Shown: positions 23,666 to 31,729 of the stretch, piece after piece
Layout of the letters: each line of letters begins with the position of its first letter
Numbering within the stretch: the stretch's first letter is position 1
Assembly: GCA_035500775.1 (NCBI GenBank)
Contig: DATJWY010000068.1
Span: 1 to 64,000 of the forward strand
DNA from: DATJWY01 sp035500775
GTDB taxonomy: Bacteria; Pseudomonadota; Alphaproteobacteria; Acetobacterales; Acetobacteraceae
Length of the DNA stretch: 64,000 nucleotides
Reading direction: 5' to 3'
Notes under the pieces: generated by a model
The model's database searches: none
Seen by the model: only the letters and a program-made list of their open reading frames with translations
What the model was told of the DNA's origin: nothing
Program-made: the position numbers and the translations under genes

Positions 23666-25612
23666 GTGGTCAACTCCATTCTCACGAACTACAACAGCCT
23701 GGTTGCCCTTCAGAACCTGCAGGCCACGCAGCAGATGCTGGCCCAGACGCAGAACCAGATCTCCACGGGTCTGAAGGTCAGCAGCGCGAAGGACGATGCC
23801 GCGACCTGGGCGATTTCCACCGCCATGAAGTCGAACATCTCCAATCTGCAGCAGACCAGCGCCAATCTGAGCCAGTCGGATTCGGTGGTTGGCACGGCGG
23901 TGAGCGCGACCAACACGATCGCGTCGCTTCTGACCAAGATCAGCACGGCCGTTACCTCGGCCGAGAGCCCGACCGCCAGCACCAGCCTGACCTCGATCCA
24001 GAACAACATCAAGAGCTACATCGCGCAGATCCAGTCCACGATCGACGGCTCCTCCGTCAACGGCGTGAACCTGCTGAACAGCTCTGGCTCGACGCAGTTC
24101 CTGGCCTCGGTCAACGCCAACGCGAACGGCACCACGACCCCGACCTATATCAACCTCGCCCAGCAGAACCTGGCCACCACCGGCAGCGGCGCGCTCGCGG
24201 CGCTCAGCTCGCTGAGCGTGCAAGATGTTGGCAGCACCGTCCTCGCCAACGTGACCGACAGCAACCAGGCCGTGACCTATGCGCCGACGGTCGCCGCCGG
24301 TCAGGTGCAGTTCGCCTATACCGATGCCAACGGCAAGGCTCAGAGCATCGGCGTGACGACGACCGCCGCGACGCAAGCCAACCTCGTCCAGCAGTTGAAC
24401 GCGAACTCGACCTTCAGTTCGCTGTTCACGGCTACGGCGACGGCGAACTACACCGCCGCGTCGTTGGGCGTGATCGCCAACGGCGCCACGGCCACCTTCA
24501 GCTACACCGATTCCGGCGGCGTATCGCACTCCGTCACGACCGGTAATACCGGGGCGGCCACTGTGGCGAACCTGATCACCACCCTGAACAACACCGCAGG
24601 CTTCTCCAACTACTTCACCGCTTCGTCGGACGGTTCTGCCGGCATCAACATTGACGCCAACAACGCCGGCATCGCGGCGGGTCTCACGGCGGGTGCGCTG
24701 GGGGGAGCTGCTGTTAACGGTGGTACCGCTGTTAACGTGACGCCGAATAGTGGCGCTACGCTTAACGGGTCCATCACCATTGAGGCGAAGACCCGTGCTA
24801 TCGGCGCCAGCAACACAATCGGCGCGCTGTCCGGCGCTGGCGTCGGTGGCGGCACTGTGACTGGAACCACCAGCACCACGCTGAACTTCCAGGACAACGA
24901 GCCGCTGAGCCTGGGTCAGCAGTTCGCGCTCACCTACAACACCAATACCGCTGCGGTGGCCGGCAGCACGGCCGACCAGAAGACGGTGATCCTGCAGGTG
25001 GCCAACGACGCCAGCGGCACCAGCCTCGGCACCAACTCCAACGGCGATCAGATCATCGCGGTGAATTCCGCCGTGGTGACGGCGTTCAACGCCACGGGCG
25101 CGCAGATCGCGGGCGAGTTTAAGACTGCCCTGCTCGGCAGCGGCGGCTCGGGTAACACCTCCCTCGAGACCATCGCCGGCACCAGCGATTTCGATAACGC
25201 TGCCGGTGTTGCCAACCGGCTCGGTGTCGCCGTAGCCACCGGCTCCGCGGGCGCCGGCGCGGGTAATAGCGCGCTGGTGATCAGCGCGACCGGCGCCGGC
25301 ACCCAGTTGGTCTCGCTCACGCCGCCGGCGACCAACTACAGCACCCTGCTCAACACGGTGAACACCGCGACCAACACCGTGACGACCTACGGCGCGCAGC
25401 TCGGTTCGGCCCAGAACCAGATCGAGGGTCAGAAAACCTTCGTCGACAGCCTCACCAGCACACTGCAGAACGCCGTCAGCAACATGATCGACGCCGACAT
25501 GTCGAGCGAGTCCGCCCGTCTGACCGCGCTGCAGGTGCAGCAGCAGCTCGGCACGCAGGCGCTTTCGATCGCCAACCAGGCGCCGCAGAACATCCTTTCG
25601 CTCTTCAAGTGA
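23666..25612 (+). CDS. fliC: flagellin, large form with hypervariable middle
   Basis: This is the filament subunit. The 648-residue product starts at GTG with GGGAG seven bases upstream. It has a conserved D0/D1 N-terminus (MVNSILTNYNSLVALQNLQA, QISTGLKVSSAKDDAATWAI) and C-terminus (SESARLTALQVQQQLGTQAL, SIANQAPQNILSLFK). The 420-residue middle is glycine/alanine/threonine rich. It includes two related units, QFAYTDANGKAQSIGV...LNANSTFSSLFTA (about 213-256) and TFSYTDSGGVSHSVTT...LNNTAGFSNYFTA (about 274-318), similar to flagellin-IN-type modules. No other flagellin gene is in the window. Confidence 0.97.
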   Translation: MVNSILTNYNSLVALQNLQATQQMLAQTQNQISTGLKVSSAKDDAATWAISTAMKSNISNLQQTSANLSQSDSVVGTAVSATNTIASLLTKISTAVTSAESPTASTSLTSIQNNIKSYIAQIQSTIDGSSVNGVNLLNSSGSTQFLASVNANANGTTTPTYINLAQQNLATTGSGALAALSSLSVQDVGSTVLANVTDSNQAVTYAPTVAAGQVQFAYTDANGKAQSIGVTTTAATQANLVQQLNANSTFSSLFTATATANYTAASLGVIANGATATFSYTDSGGVSHSVTTGNTGAATVANLITTLNNTAGFSNYFTASSDGSAGINIDANNAGIAAGLTAGALGGAAVNGGTAVNVTPNSGATLNGSITIEAKTRAIGASNTIGALSGAGVGGGTVTGTTSTTLNFQDNEPLSLGQQFALTYNTNTAAVAGSTADQKTVILQVANDASGTSLGTNSNGDQIIAVNSAVVTAFNATGAQIAGEFKTALLGSGGSGNTSLETIAGTSDFDNAAGVANRLGVAVATGSAGAGAGNSALVISATGAGTQLVSLTPPATNYSTLLNTVNTATNTVTTYGAQLGSAQNQIEGQKTFVDSLTSTLQNAVSNMIDADMSSESARLTALQVQQQLGTQALSIANQAPQNILSLFK

Positions 25613-25618
25613 GGATAG

Positions 25619-25646
25619 GTCCGGGGCCGGCGTGCCGGCCCCGGAC
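25619..25646 (+). terminator. strong hairpin after flagellin
   Basis: GTCCGGGGCCGGC and GCCGGCCCCGGAC form a perfect 13-base stem with a two-base spacer (loop of about four), starting 6 bases after the flagellin stop. There is no T-run. It may stabilise the abundant flagellin messenger or attenuate read-through into flaF. Confidence 0.65.
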
Positions 25647-25773
25647 GCAGCGCCGGAGAGTGCGCCGGCCACGCGGCAATCGTTCCCCGAGAGGAGTCGG
25701 GAAACGCGACCCCGGATGTCCGGCGTCCGCCCGGATGTGAATCGTAACAGGACGAGGAAGAAGGTTCCGTTTG

Positions 25774-26184
25774 ATGTCCTTGTTGGATACGTTCGAACTT
25801 CCAATGGCCATGCCGAGAGGCGCCGCCGCTGCTTTTGCCTACGACCGCATCATCCGCGGGATAGAAACACCGCGCGATACCGAATATCGCATCTTCACCC
25901 ACCTTACCGCCGCGCTGGAAGCAGCCGACCAGCCGGATGTGCCGCTTGGTAGTCGTACCGAGGTCATCCAACGCAATCGCGAGTTCTGGCTGGCGCTTGG
26001 CTACGATCTCGCCCACCCGGATAATTCCCTCCCCGACACGCTGCGCGCTGGTCTGATCAATCTCGCAATCTGGGTGCAGGGCGAGAGCTCGCGTGCGGTG
26101 CGCACCGGCACGAAGCTACGCGATCTGATCGATGTGAACCGCTCGGTCATGGCCGGGCTGAGCCGTCTTCCGGAGGCAGACTGA
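25774..26184 (+). CDS. flaF: FlaF, flagellin synthesis/secretion regulator
   Basis: FlaF is an alphaproteobacterial protein needed for flagellin secretion. It works against FlbT in controlling flagellin translation. The 136-residue product has the family core AAAFAYDRIIRGIETPRDTEYRIFTHLTAAL, NREFWLALGYDLAHPDNSLPDTLRAGLINLAIWV and ends with a helix (DLIDVNRSVMAGL). Its stop overlaps the flbT start (TGATG), showing tight coupling. Confidence 0.93.
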   Translation: MSLLDTFELPMAMPRGAAAAFAYDRIIRGIETPRDTEYRIFTHLTAALEAADQPDVPLGSRTEVIQRNREFWLALGYDLAHPDNSLPDTLRAGLINLAIWVQGESSRAVRTGTKLRDLIDVNRSVMAGLSRLPEAD

Positions 26185-26645
26185 TGCCGTTGAAGCTTAA
26201 ACTGGCAGCGCATGAGCAGCTCGTCGTCAATGGCGCCGTCATGATGAATGGCGGCTACCGAGCTACCCTGGTTATCCGCAACTATGCGCACATCATGCGC
26301 GAGAAGGATGTGTTGCAGGAGCAGGATGCCGATACGCCGACGAAGCGGTTGTATTTCCAGGTGCAGGCCATGCTGATGCAGCCGCCGCCACCGCCCGAAT
26401 TGCTCGTGTCATTCCGCGAAAACATGACCCTTTTGCGCACAGCCTATGACAATCCGGAGCAGCTGGCTGCGCTCGATCAGACGGACGCTTTGGTTGAAGC
26501 GGGAGACTACTACAAGGCATTGATGAAGCTGCAACCAGTCATCCGCTATGAGGCGGAATTGCTCGACATGCCGGCGCATGAGTGGCGGCGGCCGTCGCAC
26601 AAAACCCTCTCCAGCCTGGAGTCTCAAAATGGGGCGCCGACCTGA
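26184..26645 (+). CDS. flbT: FlbT, flagellin translation regulator (copy 1)
   Basis: FlbT binds the 5' leader of flagellin messenger in Caulobacter and represses it until the hook is complete. The 153-residue product has MPLKLKLAAHEQLVVNGAVMMNG, ILREKDVL-type residues, DADTPTKRLYFQVQAMLMQP and EAGDYYKALMKLQPVIRYEAELL, all typical. It overlaps flaF by one base and follows flagellin, the classical arrangement. A second, shorter homolog is at 35781-36191. Confidence 0.93.
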   Translation: MPLKLKLAAHEQLVVNGAVMMNGGYRATLVIRNYAHIMREKDVLQEQDADTPTKRLYFQVQAMLMQPPPPPELLVSFRENMTLLRTAYDNPEQLAALDQTDALVEAGDYYKALMKLQPVIRYEAELLDMPAHEWRRPSHKTLSSLESQNGAPT

Positions 26646-26708
26646 TCCACCCGAGTGCGGCTGGGATAAGAGACCCCGGTGATCGCGCACCAGAGAAGGT
26701 CTCGGAAT

Positions 26709-27029
26709 ATGACCGAAGCCGTTAATGCCATCGGCGGAGCCGGCGAGCCGCCTCCTCCCACTCCCTTGGATACCGGTGTGACGGCCCACAAGTCCGCCAA
26801 GACCGATACGGGAGCGGCCAAGGTGCGGGTGGTGGAGCGGCAGAAGGAGGTTCCGGCGCCCGGGCCGACCTTCGAGGTGATGCTGAACGACAAGACGCTG
26901 CGCCTCTACAGTGAGTTGCTTGACCCCACCACCGGCCAGGTGTTGCTGCGCATTCCGGACAGCTATTCCGCGGGCCAGGGATCGGACGGCTCCAACACAG
27001 GCGCGGGCGGTGTGGAGCAGATCGCCTGA
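26709..27029 (+). CDS. FlaG-like small protein
   Basis: The 106-residue product has a disordered proline-rich N-terminus and a compact C-terminal part, FEVMLNDKTLRLYSELLDPTTGQVLLRIPDSY, which matches the pattern of FlaG (a beta-hairpin followed by TGEVIRQIP). FlaG proteins influence filament length. It follows flbT by 63 bases in the same direction. The identification is by short motif and location. Confidence 0.6.
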   Translation: MTEAVNAIGGAGEPPPPTPLDTGVTAHKSAKTDTGAAKVRVVERQKEVPAPGPTFEVMLNDKTLRLYSELLDPTTGQVLLRIPDSYSAGQGSDGSNTGAGGVEQIA

Positions 27030-27190
27030 CGCGCACGGGGCGGAGGCGGGGTGCGCAGCCTGCGCATTGGCAGGCCGGGAGAAAAAACCGTTCGGTCTTC
27101 TGGGATGGCGAGGGCAGGCGCGCCCGGCCATGAAGGCAAGGCGTTGCCCAGCCTCCCCGGGCGGGAATGCGCCAGAGAAGCGAGGCGAAA

Positions 27191-28387
27191 ATGGACTTGC
27201 TGACAACGAATATCGGTGTTCCGGACAGTATCGCTGGCTGGCAGATGCTGTCCAGCAAGCCGCTGACCGATTTCGGCGCCTTCATGAACGATCCGGTGCT
27301 GAAGCAGCAGATTACCTATTTCGAGGCGAATGCGCCGAAGGCGACCACGGCGCAGGCCCTGCTCTCTGATCCGCAATTGCAGGATTTCGTGCTGACCGCG
27401 TTCGGCCTCACCGCCGAGAATGGCATGACGGCGTTGATGGAGAAGGTGCTTAACTCGAATACGAACCAATCCGGAAACTTCGCAGCGACGCTGGCCAATC
27501 CGCACTACACGGCGATCGCGAAGGCCTTCAATTACGGCGGCCCCGTGACGCCGGGCACACCGGCTGCCGCCTCTTCCGCCCAGGTGATGCTCGACACCGG
27601 CAACGCCTCCGGCACGCCGAGTTACCAGAGCTTCAGCGGCACGTTCGGCGGCGTCACGCTCAGCAATGTCGATCTCTCCGGCGCTACATCATGGCAGGCC
27701 GTGGCGAGCACCTTGCAAAACGCCTTTCAGAAGGCCGGTAATGGCAGCATCACCGTAACCGCTCTTGGACCGTCTCTGACCTTCAAGGATGCCAGCGGTC
27801 ATGGGACGGCGCGCAACTTCACCTGGCAGAGTGGCACGGGCGGATCGACCGCGGGGTCGCCCTACGACCTGGTTGCCGGCTCTACCGCCGTGGCGCAGCA
27901 GGGCGGTCCGAACGTCACCAATCCCAGCTTCATCAGTAATGTCGTCAACCTTTATGCCCAGGCGCAGTTCCAGGCTGTCGTCGGCAGCACCTCGCCTATC
28001 TTGCAGCAGGCGCTGTATGCCAAGGAGACGCTGCCGAACATGACCAATTGGTATTCGATCATGGGCGATACGACGCTTGCCCCGATCGTGTACACCGCGC
28101 TCAACCTGCCCTCGACCTTCGGCAAGCTTGACGTGGATCAGCAGAATCGGATTCTGAGCTCGAAGATGAACATCACGGATTTCCAGAATCCGACCAAGCT
28201 GAACCAGTTCCTGAACAAGTTCGTGGCGATCAGCGAGTCGCAGAACAGCAATGCGGCCAGCCAGTCGCCGGCGGTGCAACTCTTGACCGCGTTCAATTCC
28301 GGGCAGCAGATCATCAATCTGACCTTGCCGGATGCGATCTCCAGCAACACCCTTGCCGCCATGCTGGGGGTTTCGAGCGGCTCATAA
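27191..28387 (+). CDS. DUF1217-family flagellar protein with an internal insert
   Basis: The 398-residue product has the two halves of the alphaproteobacterial DUF1217 family: DPVLKQQITYFEANAPKA, LQDFVLTAFGLTAENG, HYTAIAKAFNYGG in the first half, and FISNVVNLYAQAQFQAVVG, SPILQQALYAKETLPNMTNWYSIMGD in the second. Residues about 118-243 are an extra beta-rich, glycine/serine/threonine segment that separates them. Family members usually sit in flagellar clusters and may be secreted through the flagellar apparatus. The ATG at 27191 follows GAGGCGAAA. It ends the flagellin unit. Confidence 0.82.
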   Translation: MDLLTTNIGVPDSIAGWQMLSSKPLTDFGAFMNDPVLKQQITYFEANAPKATTAQALLSDPQLQDFVLTAFGLTAENGMTALMEKVLNSNTNQSGNFAATLANPHYTAIAKAFNYGGPVTPGTPAAASSAQVMLDTGNASGTPSYQSFSGTFGGVTLSNVDLSGATSWQAVASTLQNAFQKAGNGSITVTALGPSLTFKDASGHGTARNFTWQSGTGGSTAGSPYDLVAGSTAVAQQGGPNVTNPSFISNVVNLYAQAQFQAVVGSTSPILQQALYAKETLPNMTNWYSIMGDTTLAPIVYTALNLPSTFGKLDVDQQNRILSSKMNITDFQNPTKLNQFLNKFVAISESQNSNAASQSPAVQLLTAFNSGQQIINLTLPDAISSNTLAAMLGVSSGS

Positions 28388-28437
28388 ACCGGCGCCCCCA
28401 GACGTATACCAACTGCCTTATTGATCGGCCTATCTGA

Positions 28438-28494
28438 AAGGCCAGGGACTTTGCCCCTTGACCCCACGGGGGCCGTAGGCCCCAGCCCCTTTTG
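28438..28494 (-). repeat. double-hairpin repeat, inverted copy
   Basis: On the minus strand the order is GGGGCTGGGGCC...GGCCCCC, linker, then AGGGGCAAAGTCCCTGGCC. This is a diverged copy of the element at 28515-28562, placed head to head with it. Together they separate the convergent DUF1217 and fliI genes. Confidence 0.55.
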
Positions 28495-28514
28495 TTCATG
28501 ATTCCAAACGTGTA

Positions 28515-28562
28515 CGGGTCTGGGGGCGCTGCCCCCAGCGGGTCCAGGGCAGAGCCCTGGCC
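28515..28562 (+). repeat. double-hairpin repeat, direct copy
   Basis: CTGGGGGC/GCCCCCAG (28520-28538) and CCAGGGC/GCCCTGG (28544-28560) form two perfect hairpins with a GCGGGT linker, the same layout as copy 1 at 15391-15444. It lies just after the fliI stop and could work as its terminator. Confidence 0.7.
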
Positions 28563-28575
28563 TTTCCTTTTCCCG

Positions 28576-29958
28576 CTACGCCGCTGCCAGAGGCTGCTGC
28601 CCCAGAATCCGCGCCAGCCCGGCAAACGCCTCGGCGGCGGTCGCGCGCTCATCCACGCCCTGACGCAGGAATGCCTCGAATTCGGGCTGTTTCAGGATAG
28701 CGCGATCCACCAGCGGGTCTGAACCGGCGCGATAGGCGCCGAGCCGGATCATCTCCGCCATGCCATCGTAGGCGCCGAGCAGGCGCCGCGCCTCGTTGAG
28801 CAGGTCGTTCTCCTCGGCGCTGTGGCAGCGGGGCAGGGCGCGGCTGACCGAGCGCAGGATGTCGATCGCCGGCCAGCGGCCGCGCTCACCGATGCGGCGG
28901 TCGAGCACCAGATGGCCGTCCAGGATGCCGCGCACGGCATCGGCGATCGGTTCGTCATGGTCATCGCCATCGACGAGGACGGTGAAGATGGCGGTGATGT
29001 CGCCTTCGCCCTCCGGGCCTGGCCCGGCTCGCTCCAGCAGTCCCGGCAATTCCGCGAAAACAGAAGGTGTGTAGCTGCGGGCGGTCGCCGGCTCGCCGGC
29101 GGCGAGGCCGACCTCGCGCTGGGCATGGGCGAGGCGAGTAATGCTGTCGAGCAGGCAGAGTACCTGCAGGCCTTCGCCCCGGAACCATTCCGCGACGGCG
29201 AGCGTGGCCTGGGCGGCGCGGCGGCGGGCGAGGGCGGGCTGGTCGGAGGTGGAGACGACAACCACGGTGCGGGCGAGCGCCTCCTCGCCGAGAATGACAT
29301 CAAGGAATTCCCGGACCTCGCGGCCGCGCTCGCCGATCAGCCCGACCACGATCACGTCGGCGGTAACGAAGCGCGCCAGCATGCCCATCAGGGTGGATTT
29401 GCCGACGCCGGATGCTGCGAAAACGCCAAGGCGCTGACCGCGGCAGACCGGCACGAACGTATCCAGCGCGCGCAGCCCGGTTTCCAGCCTGTCGCCGACC
29501 AGCCGACGGCCGAGCGCATCCGGTGCGGTGCGGCGCAGCTTCATGGCGCGGTCGCCGAGGGGGAGGGGGCCCTTGCCGTCGAGCGGCCGGCCGAGCCCGT
29601 CCACAACCCGGCCGAGCCAGGCAGAGCATGGGTAGAGCGCCAGCGTGTCATCCAGCCAGACGCGGGCGCCGGGGGAGAGGCCATCCGACCGCCCCTCCGG
29701 CATGACAGTCACACGCCCCTCCGCGAAGGCCACGATCTCACCGGGAATGGCGCCGTCATCGTGATCGATATGCACACGGTCGCCGACCGAGGCCGCGTGG
29801 CCGAAACCAGTTACGGAAAGCGCCGCGCCGCGCACGGCGAGAAGTTCGCCCCAGCGCGCGACCCGGTGTTGCCGCGCCACGTGCAGCGCGGTTCCCGCCA
29901 GGGAGGCGTTAGGCTGGGTGATGGCCTGGGCGGCGCTGCCGGAACAATCTGCGGTCAT
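28576..29958 (-). CDS. fliI: FliI, flagellar export ATPase
   Basis: FliI is the hexameric ATPase that energises flagellar protein export. From ATG 29958 (GAAGGAAA upstream) the product is 460 residues. The Walker A motif is ASGVGKST at about 182-189. The Walker B region reads VLCLLDSITRLAHAQREVGL, followed by SYTPSVFAELPGLLERAGPG and DGHLVLDRRIGERGRWPAIDIL. The C-terminal domain ends with LARILGQQ. An extension to 30048 has no ribosome site and overlaps the regulatory region. It is transcribed alone and divergently from flgB. Confidence 0.96.
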   Translation of the reverse strand: MTADCSGSAAQAITQPNASLAGTALHVARQHRVARWGELLAVRGAALSVTGFGHAASVGDRVHIDHDDGAIPGEIVAFAEGRVTVMPEGRSDGLSPGARVWLDDTLALYPCSAWLGRVVDGLGRPLDGKGPLPLGDRAMKLRRTAPDALGRRLVGDRLETGLRALDTFVPVCRGQRLGVFAASGVGKSTLMGMLARFVTADVIVVGLIGERGREVREFLDVILGEEALARTVVVVSTSDQPALARRRAAQATLAVAEWFRGEGLQVLCLLDSITRLAHAQREVGLAAGEPATARSYTPSVFAELPGLLERAGPGPEGEGDITAIFTVLVDGDDHDEPIADAVRGILDGHLVLDRRIGERGRWPAIDILRSVSRALPRCHSAEENDLLNEARRLLGAYDGMAEMIRLGAYRAGSDPLVDRAILKQPEFEAFLRQGVDERATAAEAFAGLARILGQQPLAAA

Positions 29959-29998
29959 GGTATTTCCTTCGCGGCCAGGGGGTGATTCATGGCGATTT

Positions 29999-30124
29999 TG
30001 CGAAAGTGGAACGATCATGTCCACAAATCTTTGCGAAAAGTGGTGCATTGAGTGCGATCCATCCGCCGTGCAGGCGGCCAGTGCGGTCGCTGCGCGTATG
30101 CGAAATGTTTTGACTATGCGAAAC
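29999..30124 (+). promoter_or_regulatory. four GCGAAA motifs upstream of flgB
   Basis: TGCGAAA occurs at 29999, 30032, 30099 and 30117, all on the plus strand and all facing flgB (start 30166). The last is followed by CGGTGCA, matching the GTGC block seen elsewhere. This is the densest group of the island-wide motif and lies in the fliI/flgB divergent region. Confidence 0.45.
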
Positions 30125-30165
30125 GGTGCAGATAAAGTTCCTGCGATGTTCCATTCCGAGGCGAC

Positions 30166-30585
30166 ATGCTCGAAGGACTAGATCTCTTTCGCCTGGCCGG
30201 CGAACGCATGCGCTACCTGACCGAGCGGCAAGCGGTGATCACTCGCAACATCGCCAATGCGGATACGCCGCATTACCGGGCGCAGGATCTGGCTCCGTTC
30301 AGTTTCGAGAGCACCTTGCTGCGTTCCGGCAGCGGCGCCGGCGAGGCGCCTTCCCTGGCGATGGCCCGCACCTCCGCGGCCCATCTCGGCATGGGGAGCG
30401 GCGGCGGCGGGGTGCGCATCGATCGCTTTGCCAAGGCGACCAGCGAGAAGCCGAACGGCAATACCGTCTCGCTCGAGGAGCAGATGGTGAAATCCACGGA
30501 GGTGGCGAACGCCTTCGACCTCGCCAGCGCGGCCTACAGCAAGAGCATCACACTCATGAAGATTGGGATCGATTTCGGCAAATGA
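30166..30585 (+). CDS. flgB: FlgB, flagellar proximal rod protein
   Basis: FlgB builds the proximal rod. The 139-residue product has the N-terminal rod signature RQAVITRNIANADTPHYRAQDL and the C-terminal helix VKSTEVANAFDLASAAYSKSITLMKIGI. It starts the rightward operon flgB-flgC-fliE-fliQ-flhA-fliR and ends in a 4-base overlap with flgC. Confidence 0.96.
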   Translation: MLEGLDLFRLAGERMRYLTERQAVITRNIANADTPHYRAQDLAPFSFESTLLRSGSGAGEAPSLAMARTSAAHLGMGSGGGGVRIDRFAKATSEKPNGNTVSLEEQMVKSTEVANAFDLASAAYSKSITLMKIGIDFGK

Positions 30586-31022
30586 TGGACATTTCCACCG
30601 TCGATGGGGCGGATCCGCTCGCGCAGGCCATCGCCACCTCGGCTTCCGGCATGCGGGCGCAGGCGACCCGCTTGCGCATCGTCGCTGAGAACCTGGCCAA
30701 CGCGAATGCCACCGCCTCCACCCCCGGCGGCGATCCGTACCGGCGCAAGGTGGTCACCTTCGAGCAGGTGCTCGATCGGAGCAGCGGGGCGGGACTCGTC
30801 CGTCCGGCGCGCATCACCAGGGATTCGTCACCGTTCCGGATAGAATACGACCCCTCGCATCCGGCCGCCAACGCGCAAGGCTACTACAAGCTGCCGAACG
30901 TCTCCGAGGTGATCGAGACGGCGGATGCGCGCGAGGCGCAGCGTTCCTATGAGGCCAATTTGTCCGCGCTCAGCGAGGCGCGAACGATGATCACCAAGAC
31001 CCTCGACATCCTGAAGGCATGA
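30582..31022 (+). CDS. flgC: FlgC, flagellar proximal rod protein
   Basis: FlgC is the second proximal rod protein. The 146-residue product has IATSASGMRAQATRLRIVAENLANANAT, then DPYRRKVVTFEQVL, and the C-terminal NVSEVIETADAREAQRSYEANLSALSEARTMITKTLDILKA. The start is one of two adjacent ATG codons overlapping the flgB stop. Confidence 0.96.
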   Translation: MMDISTVDGADPLAQAIATSASGMRAQATRLRIVAENLANANATASTPGGDPYRRKVVTFEQVLDRSSGAGLVRPARITRDSSPFRIEYDPSHPAANAQGYYKLPNVSEVIETADAREAQRSYEANLSALSEARTMITKTLDILKA

Positions 31023-31029
31023 GGTTCCC

Positions 31030-31326
31030 ATGAGCATCCAGCCGATCACGCCGCTGACCCAGGTCGCCACCGCCTATGCCACCAGTCAGCTCCGCCCCGC
31101 GCGCAATTCCTCTGACTTCGCCGACATGGTTGGGAATGCGGCCTCGGCGGCGATCCAGACCGTGCATGAGGCCGAGCATGTGACCGCGCTCGGCGTGGCC
31201 GGCAAGGCGGATGTCCAGGACGTGGTGCAGTCGATGAGCAATGCCGAGGTCACCATGCAGGCCGTCGTTGCGGTACGGGACAAAGTGCTCAGCGCCTATA
31301 ACGACGTCATGCGTATGAGTGTCTGA
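31030..31326 (+). CDS. fliE: FliE, MS-ring/rod adaptor
   Basis: FliE joins the MS ring to the rod. The 98-residue product has SSDFADMVGNAASAAIQTVHEAEHVTALGV and VQDVVQSMSNAEVTMQAVVAVRDKVLSAYNDVMRM, the full conserved region. It follows flgC after 7 bases. Confidence 0.95.
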   Translation: MSIQPITPLTQVATAYATSQLRPARNSSDFADMVGNAASAAIQTVHEAEHVTALGVAGKADVQDVVQSMSNAEVTMQAVVAVRDKVLSAYNDVMRMSV

Positions 31327-31449
31327 CGCCTGTCGTTCCGCGGTCCGGCAGAAGCCGGAGGGTTGATCCATGGCAGAAAAGCCGGAGCAGGTTGCAGGCG
31401 TCCGTGGTGTCACGACGATGCCCATGCGATCACGGCGTGGGGGATTTGT

Positions 31450-31713
31450 GTGAACGAAGGCGACGTCGTTGAAATCATCCGCGGCGCCTTTCATACCGCG
31501 GTCATCGTCACCGGTCCCACCCTGGCCGGCACGCTTGTCGCCGGACTTGCCGTCAGCATCCTGCAAACGCTGACGCAGGTGCAGGAAATGACGCTCGCCA
31601 ATATCCCCAAGATCGTCGTGACCATGATCCTCACCATGCTGTTCCTGCCGCTCTCCTTCTCGGCATTGCGCAGTTACATGGAGGAGATCGCTCACCTGAT
31701 TGTCGGCTTGTGA
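31450..31713 (+). CDS. fliQ: FliQ, flagellar export gate protein
   Basis: FliQ is part of the FliP-FliQ-FliR export pore. From GTG 31450 the product is 87 residues, the normal size, with two membrane helices: GPTLAGTLVAGLAVSILQTLTQVQEMTLA and IPKIVVTMILTMLFLPLSFSAL. The extended frame to 31363 is unlike FliQ and is rejected. GGGGGA precedes the start. Confidence 0.93.
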   Translation: MNEGDVVEIIRGAFHTAVIVTGPTLAGTLVAGLAVSILQTLTQVQEMTLANIPKIVVTMILTMLFLPLSFSALRSYMEEIAHLIVGL

Positions 31714-31729
31714 GCGGAGTCCGCGCGCC

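Noticed and set aside
23624..25804. 726-codon minus-strand open frame opposite flagellin
   Set aside because: Flagellin on the plus strand is unambiguous, and the opposite frame shows no domain.
29994..30130. sigma-54 promoter upstream of flgB
   Set aside because: The TTGC within the motif suggested a -12 box, but no GG lies 10 bases before the GC at these sites or at the other motif sites.
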